64,000 nt of DNA. Origin: Planctomycetales bacterium (GTDB taxonomy: Bacteria; Planctomycetota; Planctomycetia; Planctomycetales; Planctomycetaceae). Below the pieces are notes generated by a model, which was not told where the DNA came from, searched no databases, and saw nothing but the letters and a program-made list of their open reading frames with translations. The stretch lies in assembly GCA_028285345.1 (NCBI GenBank), contig JANQPT010000047.1, positions 1 to 64,000 on the forward strand. The letters run 5' to 3'. Below are positions 55,434 to 64,000 of this stretch, piece by piece. The translations under genes were made by a program, and so were the position numbers. Numbering within the stretch: the stretch's first letter is position 1; the number at the start of each line of letters is the position of its first letter.

Positions 55434-55688
55434 GGGCAAATTCAGACCGGGTGTGGAAAGCGAGGGTTCTTGCCGCAGCTTCGACGGCGCGTTCAGCGGC
55501 TCGTCACCATTGCAATAGATGATCTGCCGGAGCACAAGCCACAGACCGACTTTGTTGATATAATCCGCTCCTCACTGAACTCCGCATGTTCATTATCAAG
55601 TCAAAACGACGGAAGCACGGAGGACAAGAAGACTCCGTGGTTCTCCGAACGAGCACTGTTCTTCGACCGACGCGACACATTCAATCTT

Positions 55689-57158
55689 ATGCCCTACGAG
55701 AATCTTGCCGATTTTCTCGCCGACCTTCAGGACGACGGAGAGTTGATCCGAGTTCCCGCGAAGGTCGATCGCGATCTCGAAATTGCCGCGATCACCGACC
55801 GCGTTTCCCAGGCTGGCGACGGCGGACCGGCGTTGTTATTTGAGAATGTCTCGGGCACCAGTTTTCCGGTCGCCGCGAACCTGCTGGGTCGCACGCGCCG
55901 AATTTGCCGGGCGCTGGGCGTCGCCGATCTTCAGGATGTGGCCAACCGACTGCTCGGCTTGATTCAACCTTCGCTCCCGGAAGGATGGCTCGAGAAACTC
56001 AAAATGCTGCCACAGTTCTCACAGTTGGCCAATTTGCCGCCGAAAATGCTGTCGACCGGCGTCTGTCAGCAGGTCGTGAAGATGGGCCGTGATATTGATC
56101 TCGCAGAATTGCCGATTCTCCGCTGTTGGCCGGACGAAACCGGCCCATTCATTCTGCGCGGGCAGATCTTCACGCGCGATCCGGAATCCGGCACACGTCA
56201 TGTCGGCAATGCGCCGCTGGAAATTCGGGAAAACCTCACCGCACTCATCCACTGGACGCCGCACGACCGCGGTTTCGTCAACTGGCAAATGACGCGGCAG
56301 GCGAAAAAACAAATGCCCGTCGCCGTCGCACTAGGCGGCGATCCGCTGCACGACTTTCTGATGGCTCTCCCTCTCCCGACCGACAGCGATCCGCTGCTGT
56401 TCGGCGGGTTTCTGAGAGACAAGAACATCGAACTGGTCACTTGCCGCAGCAATGAATTACAGGTTCCCGCCCATGCGGAAATCGTTCTCGAAGGCTACAT
56501 CGACGCCGAAGCCGACTTACAGCAAGCCGGCTCCTACGGCAGCCGCAGCGGGTTCTATACACCTCCGCAGTCTCACCCCGCGCTGCAGCTCACGGCGCTG
56601 ACGCACCGCGCCAATCCTGTGTACCCCGCCACGATTCACGGCCGACCGCCGCGCGAATCGTACTGGATGGGTAGGGCCGCACAACAAATCTTTCGCCCGC
56701 TTGTCAAACTCTTCATACCGGAACTCGTCGACATCAACCTCCCCCGTAGCGGCTGTGGACGTTCGATCTGTTTTGTGTCGATCCGCAAGTCGTACCCACA
56801 GCAGGCGCGAAAAGTGATGAACGCCGTCTGGAGTTTGAATCAGTTGATGTACAGCAAGATTGTCGTCGTCGTCGATGAGTCGGTTGACGTTCAGCAGGAG
56901 GAAGAGGTCTGGTTTCACGTCGCGGCCAACGTCGATCCCCAGCGCGACTTGATGCACACGCAAGGACCGGCGGACTACCTCGATCACGCAAACGCCGTCG
57001 CCGGCGTAGGTCAAAAACTCGGCATTGACGCCACGTGCAAAGGTCCTGAAGAAGGGCACTCGCGACCCTGGCCGAAACCTTTCCAGACCGCGGCCGAAAT
57101 TGAGCAACTCATCACCCGACGTTGGAGCGAATACAACCTCGACGGAAAAACGTCGTAA
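55689..57158 (+). CDS. UbiD-family decarboxylase
   Basis: 489 residues from the ATG at 55689 (MPYENLADFLADLQDDGELIRV, the usual UbiD start). The upstream part of the frame overlaps the divergent transporter gene and is not protein-like. Key regions: GPALLFENVSGTSFPVAANLLG, the central RCWPDETGPFILRGQIFTRDPESG that contributes to the prFMN site, PHDRGFVNWQ, and the catalytic region LPLPTDSDPLLFGGFLRDKNIELVTC plus VPAHAEIVLEGYI with the E-R-E acid/base residues. UbiD enzymes use prenylated FMN (made by UbiX) for reversible decarboxylation of aromatic acids, as in ubiquinone or menaquinone synthesis. No ubiX is in the window. Confidence 0.93.
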   Translation: MPYENLADFLADLQDDGELIRVPAKVDRDLEIAAITDRVSQAGDGGPALLFENVSGTSFPVAANLLGRTRRICRALGVADLQDVANRLLGLIQPSLPEGWLEKLKMLPQFSQLANLPPKMLSTGVCQQVVKMGRDIDLAELPILRCWPDETGPFILRGQIFTRDPESGTRHVGNAPLEIRENLTALIHWTPHDRGFVNWQMTRQAKKQMPVAVALGGDPLHDFLMALPLPTDSDPLLFGGFLRDKNIELVTCRSNELQVPAHAEIVLEGYIDAEADLQQAGSYGSRSGFYTPPQSHPALQLTALTHRANPVYPATIHGRPPRESYWMGRAAQQIFRPLVKLFIPELVDINLPRSGCGRSICFVSIRKSYPQQARKVMNAVWSLNQLMYSKIVVVVDESVDVQQEEEVWFHVAANVDPQRDLMHTQGPADYLDHANAVAGVGQKLGIDATCKGPEEGHSRPWPKPFQTAAEIEQLITRRWSEYNLDGKTS

Positions 57159-57351
57159 CCCGGCCAGGTCTCCGTCCGCAGTAAGTCTGTTCCGCACTGC
57201 AGTTACGGTAATCCGGCCAACAATGCACCTCTCTCACAACCAGATCGCCCATTGACACGATTGCGGCCTCGCTGTACATCGGATTCCTCTCTCTCCCCGA
57301 CTAATTTATCTCGAAATCGTCCCCATCTCATGACTCGGCAGGAGGCCGTCC

Positions 57352-58194
57352 ATGAACGTGGTGTGGCTCGCGTATCGCCTTTCGGTACTTTCCGCCGTCT
57401 CAATCATCAGCGGTTGTTACGCGCCTGGACGTGGTCTGCAGTCTCCGCTGGCAGCGTTGGAAAACTCGTTAGTCTTTGCCCCGCTGCCCTACCCCGAAGG
57501 AGACTGGGCACCCGACGGTCTTGAGATCGAAGACGTCTACTTCGAGTCCGCTGACGGTACTCAGTTACATGCGTGGTACTTGAGGCACTCGCAACCGCGG
57601 GCGGTGGTCCTTTACGCACACGGCAACGCCGGCAATCTGAGCCACCGCGCGCCGATCATTCGCGAACTGCACGAGCGGCAAGACGTGTCCGTCATGATTT
57701 TTGATTACCGCGGTTACGGTCGCAGCGAAGGCGTCCCCGATGAATCGGGTATCCTGCAGGATGCCCGTGCGGCGCGAAATTGGCTGGCGCAGCGTGAAAG
57801 ACTCAACTTCGACGATATCGTCATCATGGGACGTTCGCTGGGCGGCGGCGTAGCCGTCGATTTGGCGGCAAACGACGGCGCGCGTGGGCTCGTTTTGATT
57901 AGCACGTTCACATCGCTGCCTGATGTCGGAGCGCGGACCGTGCCGGTGCTCCCTGTCCGATCCATCATGCGGTACCGGCTGGACTCAGAATCCAAAATCG
58001 CGAATTACCGCGGTCCGTTGCTGCAATGTCACGGCGACGCCGATCGAGTCGTCCCGTACGAATTGGGCCGCGAACTGTTCGACGCAGCGAATGAGCCGAA
58101 ACGGTTCATCTCCATCCCGGGCGGCACACACAACGACGCGATGACGGCCGAGTTCCACGCTGCGCTGGACCAATTCTTCGCCCAGCTTCGCTGA
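57352..58194 (+). CDS. alpha/beta-hydrolase lipoprotein
   Basis: 280 residues from the ATG at 57352 with a strong AGGAGG ribosome site. The signal peptide ends in lipobox SIISGC (Cys22), so the enzyme should be membrane-anchored. The hydrolase fold has VVLYAHGNAGNLSHR (oxyanion-hole HGNAG), DYRGYGRSEG, the nucleophile elbow MGRSLGGG (Ser162), CHGDADRVVPYE with the acid, and GGTHNDAM with the histidine. This matches the Bem46/ABHD13-like serine hydrolase group. The natural substrate is unknown. It stands alone with hairpins after it. Confidence 0.9.
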   Translation: MNVVWLAYRLSVLSAVSIISGCYAPGRGLQSPLAALENSLVFAPLPYPEGDWAPDGLEIEDVYFESADGTQLHAWYLRHSQPRAVVLYAHGNAGNLSHRAPIIRELHERQDVSVMIFDYRGYGRSEGVPDESGILQDARAARNWLAQRERLNFDDIVIMGRSLGGGVAVDLAANDGARGLVLISTFTSLPDVGARTVPVLPVRSIMRYRLDSESKIANYRGPLLQCHGDADRVVPYELGRELFDAANEPKRFISIPGGTHNDAMTAEFHAALDQFFAQLR

Positions 58195-58202
58195 TGGTCC
58201 TG

Positions 58203-58228
58203 CGACCGACGTGCCGCTTGGTCGGTCG
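58203..58228 (+). terminator. hairpin after the hydrolase lipoprotein gene
   Basis: CGACCGAC, 10-nt loop, GTCGGTCG, eight bases past the stop codon. No T-run follows, so termination is inferred from position. Confidence 0.4.
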
Positions 58229-58526
58229 ATCTGTCTGCTGATTCCACTCGCGCCATCGGAGCAACCCAGTTTACCGCTCCGCTGCCGTGCCGGCGAAGCC
58301 CGACGTGACAACCAACGACGACATAAGGACTTATGTCGCCCGCGTTGCAGACAGCCGGCGTTCTTTGCCGCGTGAATCTGCAAAAACCGCTAATCTTTCG
58401 TAGTGTTCAACGTTATACTTATTAAACCGGCTCCCGTGATCGGGAGCCGTCTGCTCTCAAGCCGACTCTGAGCGCCTGCCGAATCTGGGTGTAGTGACTT
58501 TTTAAAGCAGTGAATTTGGAAAGACA
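58229..58526. other. gene-free region with two further hairpins
   Basis: Contains CGACATAAG-GA-CTTATGTCG (58319-58338), a near-perfect palindrome, and CGGCTCCCG-TGAT-CGGGAGCCG (58428-58449). With the hairpin at 58203 this makes three structures in 250 bases. GGAAAG (about 58517) is the ribosome site of the next gene. Confidence 0.5.
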
Positions 58527-59525
58527 ATGTCGTCCAATTCTTCCCAGACTCTAAAAGCCGCGGCAGACTCATCTACGGTCTCTCCCCCCACTTCTGCCGG
58601 AGATTCCACCAGTTCGTCGGCGAAAACCAAAGGACACCTGGTGCGCAAGCGACTGAAAGGACGCACTGCAAGTCCGCAACCGAGCCCTGCTGTCGGCGCA
58701 GGTGGATGTGAACCGGGATCCCAGGCACCACCGACTTGGCAACAGAGACTGACAGAGTGGGCAACCGGTCCCGAAGGGATTTCGCTGGTCGCGTCCGCCG
58801 CCGTCCACGGGTTTCTGTTTTTAATGCTAGTGCTGGTCCTCTACATGCTGGGTTGGAAGCTGCAGGCGGACGAAGGCCAAGCCGGCCCGATTAACGCGCT
58901 GTTCACCGAGCATACGATCGACGAGATGCCCGACCTGGAGACGTTTGACCTCGAGCTCGACCTGCCGACCGAAGGCGCCCGTGATCTGGCCACCTACGAT
59001 TCCAGCGTCCGGACTGATGAGAGTCTGTTACTCCCAGACACCCCGCTCGACAGCTTGACTGACCCGTCGTCATTGCTGCCGACCTCGCCTGACAACCCGC
59101 TTGACGACCTGGAGGACACAGGCGGCGACAAAGGCCGGTCCAACCGCAGAAGCGGCTTCGCCATGCCTCGAAACAAAGGAAAAGTCGTCACACAAGGCAG
59201 CTTTTCCGTGTGGACCGTTCCCGAAGATCCGACCCCGGGGCGGAACTATCTGATCGTGATTCAACTGAATCGCAAGGTTCGAATTCGAAATCTCGCCAAG
59301 GACGTCACCGGTTCCGTCACGGGAAGTGACGGATACTTCACCGACATTGGCCTGAAGCGCACATTTCCCATTCAAGCGCCGCAATATGTGATTTCCAAAG
59401 CGCGGCAGGTTGTGATTAAGATTCCGCCGCCCAAGCCGGAGGTCGAACATCTCGGGATCCGCGACAAGATCATTGTCAAATCCAAGACGCTCGACGAGAC
59501 GCAAGAGATTGAAATCGTCTTTTGA
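58527..59525 (+). CDS. single-pass membrane protein, unknown function
   Basis: 332 residues with a GGAAAG ribosome site. The first ~80 residues are disordered (Ser/Thr/Pro-rich) and cytoplasmic, followed by one helix (LVASAAVHGFLFLMLVLVLYMLGW). A long acidic, low-complexity stalk follows (EMPDLETFDLELDLPTEGARDL... SLLLPDTPLDSLTDPSSLLPTSPDN). The C-terminal ~130 residues form a beta-rich domain (GSFSVWTVPEDPTPGRNYLIVIQLNRK; VGIK-like strands; VIKIPPPKPEVEHLGIRDKIIVKSKTL). The helix start VHGFLFLMLV is reminiscent of TonB/energiser proteins but no proline-rich TonB spacer is seen. Function unknown. Confidence 0.7.
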   Translation: MSSNSSQTLKAAADSSTVSPPTSAGDSTSSSAKTKGHLVRKRLKGRTASPQPSPAVGAGGCEPGSQAPPTWQQRLTEWATGPEGISLVASAAVHGFLFLMLVLVLYMLGWKLQADEGQAGPINALFTEHTIDEMPDLETFDLELDLPTEGARDLATYDSSVRTDESLLLPDTPLDSLTDPSSLLPTSPDNPLDDLEDTGGDKGRSNRRSGFAMPRNKGKVVTQGSFSVWTVPEDPTPGRNYLIVIQLNRKVRIRNLAKDVTGSVTGSDGYFTDIGLKRTFPIQAPQYVISKARQVVIKIPPPKPEVEHLGIRDKIIVKSKTLDETQEIEIVF

Positions 59526-59569
59526 CGACTTCCATTCGAGACAAGGCTTGCCCGTATCCGGCTCCAGCC

Positions 59570-62500
59570 TCACTCAACGAACACTTCCGGTGGCGTTCTC
59601 CGAGACGAGTTCATCAGTCGATCGACGTTGTTCTCCACCCCGTTCAGCACCGTCTCGTCGAGCACTTCGACCAGCACACGCTGCAGGAAACGGTGAACTT
59701 CCCAATAACCCTTCTGCACGCCGTCGACTGCATTGTTTAGATGGTCAGTCCGCAACACGCGATCACGACCGACTTTTCCCGACACCTTTTCATCAAGCCG
59801 TGTGCCGCGGTTTTGCAGCCAGTCAACCACGCCGTTTGCTCGATGCAGATTTCCTGACGACGTGGGGCTGTAATCGCTCAGCGAGACCTCTGAAATGTTC
59901 AGCGCGTACACTCCTTCCGAGACCCATTTTCGGCGGGATGTCCGGCCGCGACGGTCGACTTTATCCACCGCCGCGGTGACGCGTTTCTTGCGGCCTGATC
60001 CGGGCGACAATGCATCGTCCACCAGTCGAAACACACTCCAATCGCCGACCGTCAACGCGTTGTAGGCAATGTTGTTGATGTCCCACGGGCTCGACGGCCG
60101 GTTGATTGACCGGGGTGTGCGATCAAATTCTGAGACCGGCCGGTAGTCGATCTTGCGCCACGCCTGCAAATCAACGTCACGCCAATGCACCGGCTTGTCG
60201 GCCACTTCGACGTCCTCCGACGGTGCCTCAAAAATCGCGTTGACCGCTTTTCCCTCAAACCACTGCGGCTCAAACGGCGTGGAGGACATGGTCAGCAACG
60301 TCGGCGTCAAGTCAGCCAACCGGGCCGGCTGTTCGATTCGCGCGCCGCGACGAATGCCCGGCCCCGACACATACCATGTCGCGCGGACAGAATCCGCCAG
60401 CGGATAACCGTGCGTCGTGCCTGGAGTATTCTGTGTGCCGAACAACCATCCGTGGCGTGCGGTCACAACCAAATCGGGTGCGTATTCCTGTTCCCGCACC
60501 TTCAGGTGTTCCTGCCACAACATATGGCGCGTGAGTGTGACCACCGCATCCGGATAGTCGGTCGGCGCGGTAAATCTGAGCCACTGCTCTTCGGTGTGGT
60601 AGTAGGTAAAAAAGCGCGGCCATGCTTCACGTAACAGATTGAGCGGGTCCGCTTGGGGGTCGTCGACAACGTCAAACGAAACTCCCCCCGTTCCGTCCGG
60701 CCGGACGTCTTTGACAACCGTATATCGATATTCCCACCCCTGGTCTTTGCTCCACCGGCGGTCAATCACCGCCTGCCCCCGATCGGCGGTCGTGATCAGA
60801 ATCGAATGGTCATCCAATTTCATGAGGACCAAGTCGATCGGGAATTGCTCCTCGCCCTGGTTATTGAGTGCCCGCGAACGGACGATGTACTCTGGCAAGT
60901 TCACCGGCGGCAAATGAGGAGCAATACGATAGGCCAGCAGATCCGCCGATCGGTTTGGACCGGACCAATCCCCCGATTGGTAGCCGCCACGCGGAAAGAA
61001 GATCCGGGCCGCCCCGTCGGAATTGCCGTCGATGAACACCATCGATGCCTTTGAGTCGCCCGTGTGCCAGTTCTCTAATCGATGCTGGCGGACAGAAAGT
61101 CCAAGTCCACCGCCGACCCACCGCCCGTCGGTGGCCATCTGCCGCTCTCGAAACAACAACTCATGGACCAAGTCGTACCGCGTCAGGTGAGTCTTGCGAC
61201 CGCCGAGATGACCGTGATCGCTCACCAGGACCAGATACGTATTCTGCAGCCGCCCGCGTGCTCTCAATTCGTCAACAACATCTCCCACCAGCCGGTCCGC
61301 CAGCGCAATTGTTTTCCGCGTCGTGCCGAATTGTCCGCGACACGCTTTGTGGCTGACCGAATCGGTCTCGGGCAGCCAGATGACTGTCAGCGGTTGTTTC
61401 CGATCCAGCAAGTGCCGCACGGCGAAATGGGCATTGGCATCGTCGATGTACTTCCATGCCTTATGCGCGTGTAGATAAGGTAATTGCCGGGCCATGCTCC
61501 GCGTCCACATCGCAGGCGGCGCTTCGGTCATGATCGGCAGCACCCCGGTTGCCCAATCTTCACCCCCAGCGCGCAGGTGGTCGTAAACTGCCGGGACGCC
61601 CGTCCGCTTGCCCGCCCGCCAACGTTGGGCGGCGGCGTCACCCTGCACATATCCGATTGACGCCGCCTGGGCATTCTGGATCACCTTGTCCACGCCGTGC
61701 GGCCGCAGCAAGCGTGAGGTTCGGCTGGGCCCCATCGGATCGAGGCCCGACTCGGACACCAGACGGTGGCGGCTGAAGCGAACTTGCCCTTTGATGCCGT
61801 GCCGGTCCGAAAAGCAGCCGGTCCACATCGTGCCGTTGGATGTAATCGTATCGGAGGGAAACGCCGTGAACGTGTTTCGTAGGTGCGTCCCGCCTGCTAA
61901 AAAGTGCTCCGTTAAGTGCGGGATATGTTTCATCGACGACATCTCTTCCAAGACGTCCGGCCGCAATCCGTCAATGTAGAACACCACAACCGAGCAGCCC
62001 GGTTGAGGCCGTCCGCCGGCCGCGTCATAGGGAATCTCCTGCCGAAACGCGACCGGCTGAACGCTGTCCGGTTTGCTCACCTCAACGTAAAACTCACCGG
62101 TGTTGTCCGCGACGTCGAAGTCGTTGACCCCCAGATACAGCCGTCCGCTCGATTCGCACGACAGGCTCATCCCCTCGCCCACAAAGAACGGGTCGCCCTC
62201 GCCAATTCGCCCGATGAGGCAATAACAGGGCGCTGGCCCCAGTCCTGCCGCGGGGAGTGGGAATTCCCGGTGTACCAAGTCGTCGTCATAAAAGAACGTT
62301 CCGGCCGGACCGCTCTCACAATTCGACAACTGTTGTTTCGTCGTCGGAGTCAGGTGGCGGATTCTGCCGTGTGCGACCAGCGTCAATGCCTCGCCGGCGG
62401 TGACATCGATTCCGCTATCGACCCATGTGGCGTTCGCGGGAACGATCAACGCGTCACCGGAGACATGTGCAGTATCGTACGCCAATTCCGGCACGGAGAT

Positions 62501-62611
62501 TTTATGATGGCACCCCACAACGGAGGCGCACAGCATCAACAGCGAGACGGCGATTGGTCGCAGCCTCCTGGCTGAGGTCGGTGGGGAATCTGCGGTGGAC
62601 GGGTGGGTCAT
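59570..62611 (-). CDS. lipoprotein with lectin-like domain and type I phosphodiesterase/phosphatase domain
   Basis: 1013 residues, lipobox CASVVGC (Cys34). Residues ~50-178 resemble a PA-IL (LecA)-type galactose-binding domain: WVDSGIDVTAGEALTLVAHGRI, CLIGRIGEGDPFFVGEG, SGRLYLGVNDFDVADNTGEFYVEV. Then comes an alkaline-phosphatase-superfamily domain of the nucleotide pyrophosphatase/phosphodiesterase type: VVVFYIDGLRPDVLEE (Asp214 metal ligand), TAFPSDTITSNGTMWTG (Thr255 as nucleophile), LVSDHGHLGG and THGYPLADSVRATWYVSGPGI. It would hydrolyse phosphodiesters or phosphonates outside the cytoplasm, perhaps tethered to sugars. The tail (~860-1013) is of unknown character. It is convergent with the preceding gene. 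Confidence 0.85.
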   Translation of the reverse strand: MTHPSTADSPPTSARRLRPIAVSLLMLCASVVGCHHKISVPELAYDTAHVSGDALIVPANATWVDSGIDVTAGEALTLVAHGRIRHLTPTTKQQLSNCESGPAGTFFYDDDLVHREFPLPAAGLGPAPCYCLIGRIGEGDPFFVGEGMSLSCESSGRLYLGVNDFDVADNTGEFYVEVSKPDSVQPVAFRQEIPYDAAGGRPQPGCSVVVFYIDGLRPDVLEEMSSMKHIPHLTEHFLAGGTHLRNTFTAFPSDTITSNGTMWTGCFSDRHGIKGQVRFSRHRLVSESGLDPMGPSRTSRLLRPHGVDKVIQNAQAASIGYVQGDAAAQRWRAGKRTGVPAVYDHLRAGGEDWATGVLPIMTEAPPAMWTRSMARQLPYLHAHKAWKYIDDANAHFAVRHLLDRKQPLTVIWLPETDSVSHKACRGQFGTTRKTIALADRLVGDVVDELRARGRLQNTYLVLVSDHGHLGGRKTHLTRYDLVHELLFRERQMATDGRWVGGGLGLSVRQHRLENWHTGDSKASMVFIDGNSDGAARIFFPRGGYQSGDWSGPNRSADLLAYRIAPHLPPVNLPEYIVRSRALNNQGEEQFPIDLVLMKLDDHSILITTADRGQAVIDRRWSKDQGWEYRYTVVKDVRPDGTGGVSFDVVDDPQADPLNLLREAWPRFFTYYHTEEQWLRFTAPTDYPDAVVTLTRHMLWQEHLKVREQEYAPDLVVTARHGWLFGTQNTPGTTHGYPLADSVRATWYVSGPGIRRGARIEQPARLADLTPTLLTMSSTPFEPQWFEGKAVNAIFEAPSEDVEVADKPVHWRDVDLQAWRKIDYRPVSEFDRTPRSINRPSSPWDINNIAYNALTVGDWSVFRLVDDALSPGSGRKKRVTAAVDKVDRRGRTSRRKWVSEGVYALNISEVSLSDYSPTSSGNLHRANGVVDWLQNRGTRLDEKVSGKVGRDRVLRTDHLNNAVDGVQKGYWEVHRFLQRVLVEVLDETVLNGVENNVDRLMNSSRRTPPEVFVE

Positions 62612-62938
62612 GCGGGTCAGACAGCGGTTGGGTCACTCTGTCGACGGCAAAATGGGGGACTCTTGCCGTAGGCTCTCAAAACGCACGGACCGTATGATGG
62701 GGTAATCTCATACGGGAGTTACATCACTCAGGATCGTCACAGCCCATACGATCACATCAGCGAATCGAGCTTGCACCCCACCGGCACCGGGCGGGGGGAG
62801 ACCGTTTGCGCCGGTTATAGCGATTGCCGCACCATGTTCATGAACCGGCGCCCGTTCGCCCCGTCATCATTCAAGCGAACCAACGGTTTGGCTATGCTTT
62901 GAGACATCACATCGCTTCTCTCAAATGACGAATTTGAA
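62612..62938. other. divergent intergenic region
   Basis: 327 bases between the phosphodiesterase gene and the last gene. No promoter, RNA or repeat could be identified with confidence. A CACCGGCACCGGGCGGGG stretch (about 62780) is G/C-rich and not otherwise distinctive. Confidence 0.4.
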
Positions 62939-64000
62939 ATGACCGGCCGCCTATTTTTCGGAAACTTTGACTTCGAACATCAGTTGACTGGTGTATCGTT
63001 GCCGGCATCCGCGTCACGACTGGAGCGAATCAATCTCGAATTGACTCCGGCACTGGCGTCATTGGCTAAGAACGACGACGTGATCTTCTCAACTGCGGAA
63101 TACGACGGCAGTTTTGAGTCCAAACTCGAAACGGCCGGACTGTCGGCGCCCCACTTTGTCGACTCGCGGCCGCGCGACCCATCTCAATGGAACCTAATCC
63201 CCTGGGGTTGGTCGGAGCCGGTTGTAAGATGGGCTGAGCGGCGTGGATTTCGACTCCACCATCCTCCCTTGCCGATCGTCAGGCAGATCAATAGCCGGAT
63301 GTATGCGTTGCAATGTGAGCAGGCGTGGAACTGCGGCCTCGAAGGTGCGCAGGCTGTGGACAATCTGGAGCAATTGAGTGCCGTTCTGAAACAGGCCGCA
63401 CAACAGTATCCTCGATGGGCCATCAAATCCTTGTTCGGAATGTCGGGCCGTGAACGACAACTAGGGAAGTCGGCGGAATTGACTCCCCAGATCGCGGCCT
63501 GGGCCCGCAAACGAATCGAACGTGACGGCGCGGTCGTTTTCGAGCCCTGGGTCGATCGAATCGACGAGGCAGGCCTGCAGTGGAAGATTCCCGAACATGG
63601 CAAACCGCGTCTCTTGGGCATCACCCCCTTGCTCTCCGACCCCACCGGCCAGTTTCGGGGAAATCGCCTGCAGGCCCTCGAGTCGGACGCCATTCTGTGG
63701 CAACCGGCGGTCGATGCCGGACGCCGGATTGCACTCGATTGCCAGGCTCAAGGATACTTCGGACCGCTAGGAATCGATGCCATGCGCTACCGCGACGCAA
63801 ATGGCGCCGAACGAACTCGCCCGCTGCAAGATATCAACGCCCGCTTCACGATGGGACGAATCGCGTTGGGATATCGCCGCTGCCTGTCAGACAAAGACTA
63901 CGCAATCTGGCTCAATCTGTCGCGTCCCATTGACTGCGGCTCGATCGAAGAGTTCTTCGCCTGCAAACAGAAACGAATCCCTGCCGGCTGCCGTCTCATC
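62939..64000 (+). CDS. ATP-grasp-like protein, cut by the window end
   Basis: The frame is open from the ATG at 62939 to base 64000 (354 codons) with no stop, so the C-terminus is missing. It starts MTGRLFFGNFDFEHQLTG. The region from ~170 on resembles an ATP-grasp fold: DGAVVFEPWVDRIDEAGLQW, then GYFGPLGIDAMRYRD and RPLQDINARFTMGRIALGYR, where the E/D-x-N-x-R pattern is the metal/ATP motif of this superfamily (usually E-I-N-P-R). N-terminal ~110 residues include the lead LIPWGWSEPVVRWAERRGF. It may form a carboxylate-amine bond (peptide or amide ligase), but partners are outside the window. No ribosome site is clear. Confidence 0.75.
   Translation, partial: MTGRLFFGNFDFEHQLTGVSLPASASRLERINLELTPALASLAKNDDVIFSTAEYDGSFESKLETAGLSAPHFVDSRPRDPSQWNLIPWGWSEPVVRWAERRGFRLHHPPLPIVRQINSRMYALQCEQAWNCGLEGAQAVDNLEQLSAVLKQAAQQYPRWAIKSLFGMSGRERQLGKSAELTPQIAAWARKRIERDGAVVFEPWVDRIDEAGLQWKIPEHGKPRLLGITPLLSDPTGQFRGNRLQALESDAILWQPAVDAGRRIALDCQAQGYFGPLGIDAMRYRDANGAERTRPLQDINARFTMGRIALGYRRCLSDKDYAIWLNLSRPIDCGSIEEFFACKQKRIPAGCRLI

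Noticed and set aside
55425-55688. N-terminal extension of the UbiD-type protein
   Set aside because: It overlaps the start of the divergent transporter gene and shows no family similarity; UbiD proteins begin at the MPYENL-like segment.
58650-58735. Inserted repeat inside the single-pass membrane protein (SPQPSP segment)
   Set aside because: The stretch looks repeat-derived in other planctomycete genes, but only one copy is present here and the frame is intact, so no claim is made.

Overview
The window reads as chromosomal DNA of a planctomycete (phylum Planctomycetota). The evidence is: a DUF1559-type protein with an H-X9-DG-like C-terminus; three calcium-binding repeat proteins that start with the planctomycete motif FESLEDR(R/K)L(L/M)A; a tricorn-type protease; a giant alpha-2-macroglobulin; a ResB-CcsA fusion; moderately high GC; and many genes without an obvious Shine-Dalgarno sequence. 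The genus cannot be fixed from sequence alone. Starts were moved inward where a signal peptide, lipobox, ribosome site or neighbouring gene argued for it.

Layout. 1-700: a broken IS5-type transposase end abutting the first codons of an IS3-type orfA, then a tRNA-Arg(ACG) on the minus strand. 879-4081: a small anchored protein, a secreted CocE/NonD hydrolase, and a HemQ/chlorite-dismutase-family protein. 4229-14112 (minus): a GxGYxYP protein, an octaheme cytochrome with HEAT/TPR tail, a 1337-residue ResB-CcsA haem-handling protein and a lipoprotein overlapping it. With hemQ this is a haem and cytochrome c neighbourhood. 14462-16465: a small membrane protein and the first Ca-binding repeat protein. 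16570-25726 (minus): tricorn-like protease, SMP-30/gluconolactonase-like protein, HTTM membrane protein, DUF5009-like acyltransferase and a secreted protein of unknown function, probably partly co-transcribed. 25979-27976: two secreted thioredoxin-fold proteins in tandem and a DUF2617-type protein. 28292-34390: a 2032-residue alpha-2-macroglobulin-like protein that has lost its thioester motif. 34509-38173: an FAD monooxygenase and two further Ca-binding repeat paralogues with duplicated upstream regions.

38530-48364 (plus) is a housekeeping-like run: HslV-HslU protease, a CNNM/CBS membrane protein, a DUF1559 protein, thioredoxin reductase, an M24 peptidase, a BioF-type PLP enzyme overlapping an OleB-like alpha/beta hydrolase, and an amidohydrolase. 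48388-51381 is a large secreted protein of unknown function. 51772-59525 holds a small coiled-coil protein, a WD40 protein, a methyltransferase, a bile-acid:sodium-symporter-type transporter, a UbiD-type decarboxylase, an alpha/beta-hydrolase lipoprotein and a single-pass membrane protein. 59570-62611 is a lipoprotein phosphodiesterase with a lectin-like N-terminal domain. The last gene, from 62939, is an ATP-grasp-like protein that runs off the end of the window.

Several intergenic regions carry compact hairpin elements: double mini-hairpins at 4105 and 52068, and a 122-bp element with perfect terminal inverted repeats at 53209. No CRISPR array, prophage or recognised defence system was found. 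The most unusual items are the thioester-less macroglobulin with a tryptophan-rich insert, the three Ca-binding repeat paralogues with duplicated upstream regions, the internal duplications in the cytochrome-biogenesis pair, and the BioF/OleB-like coupling.
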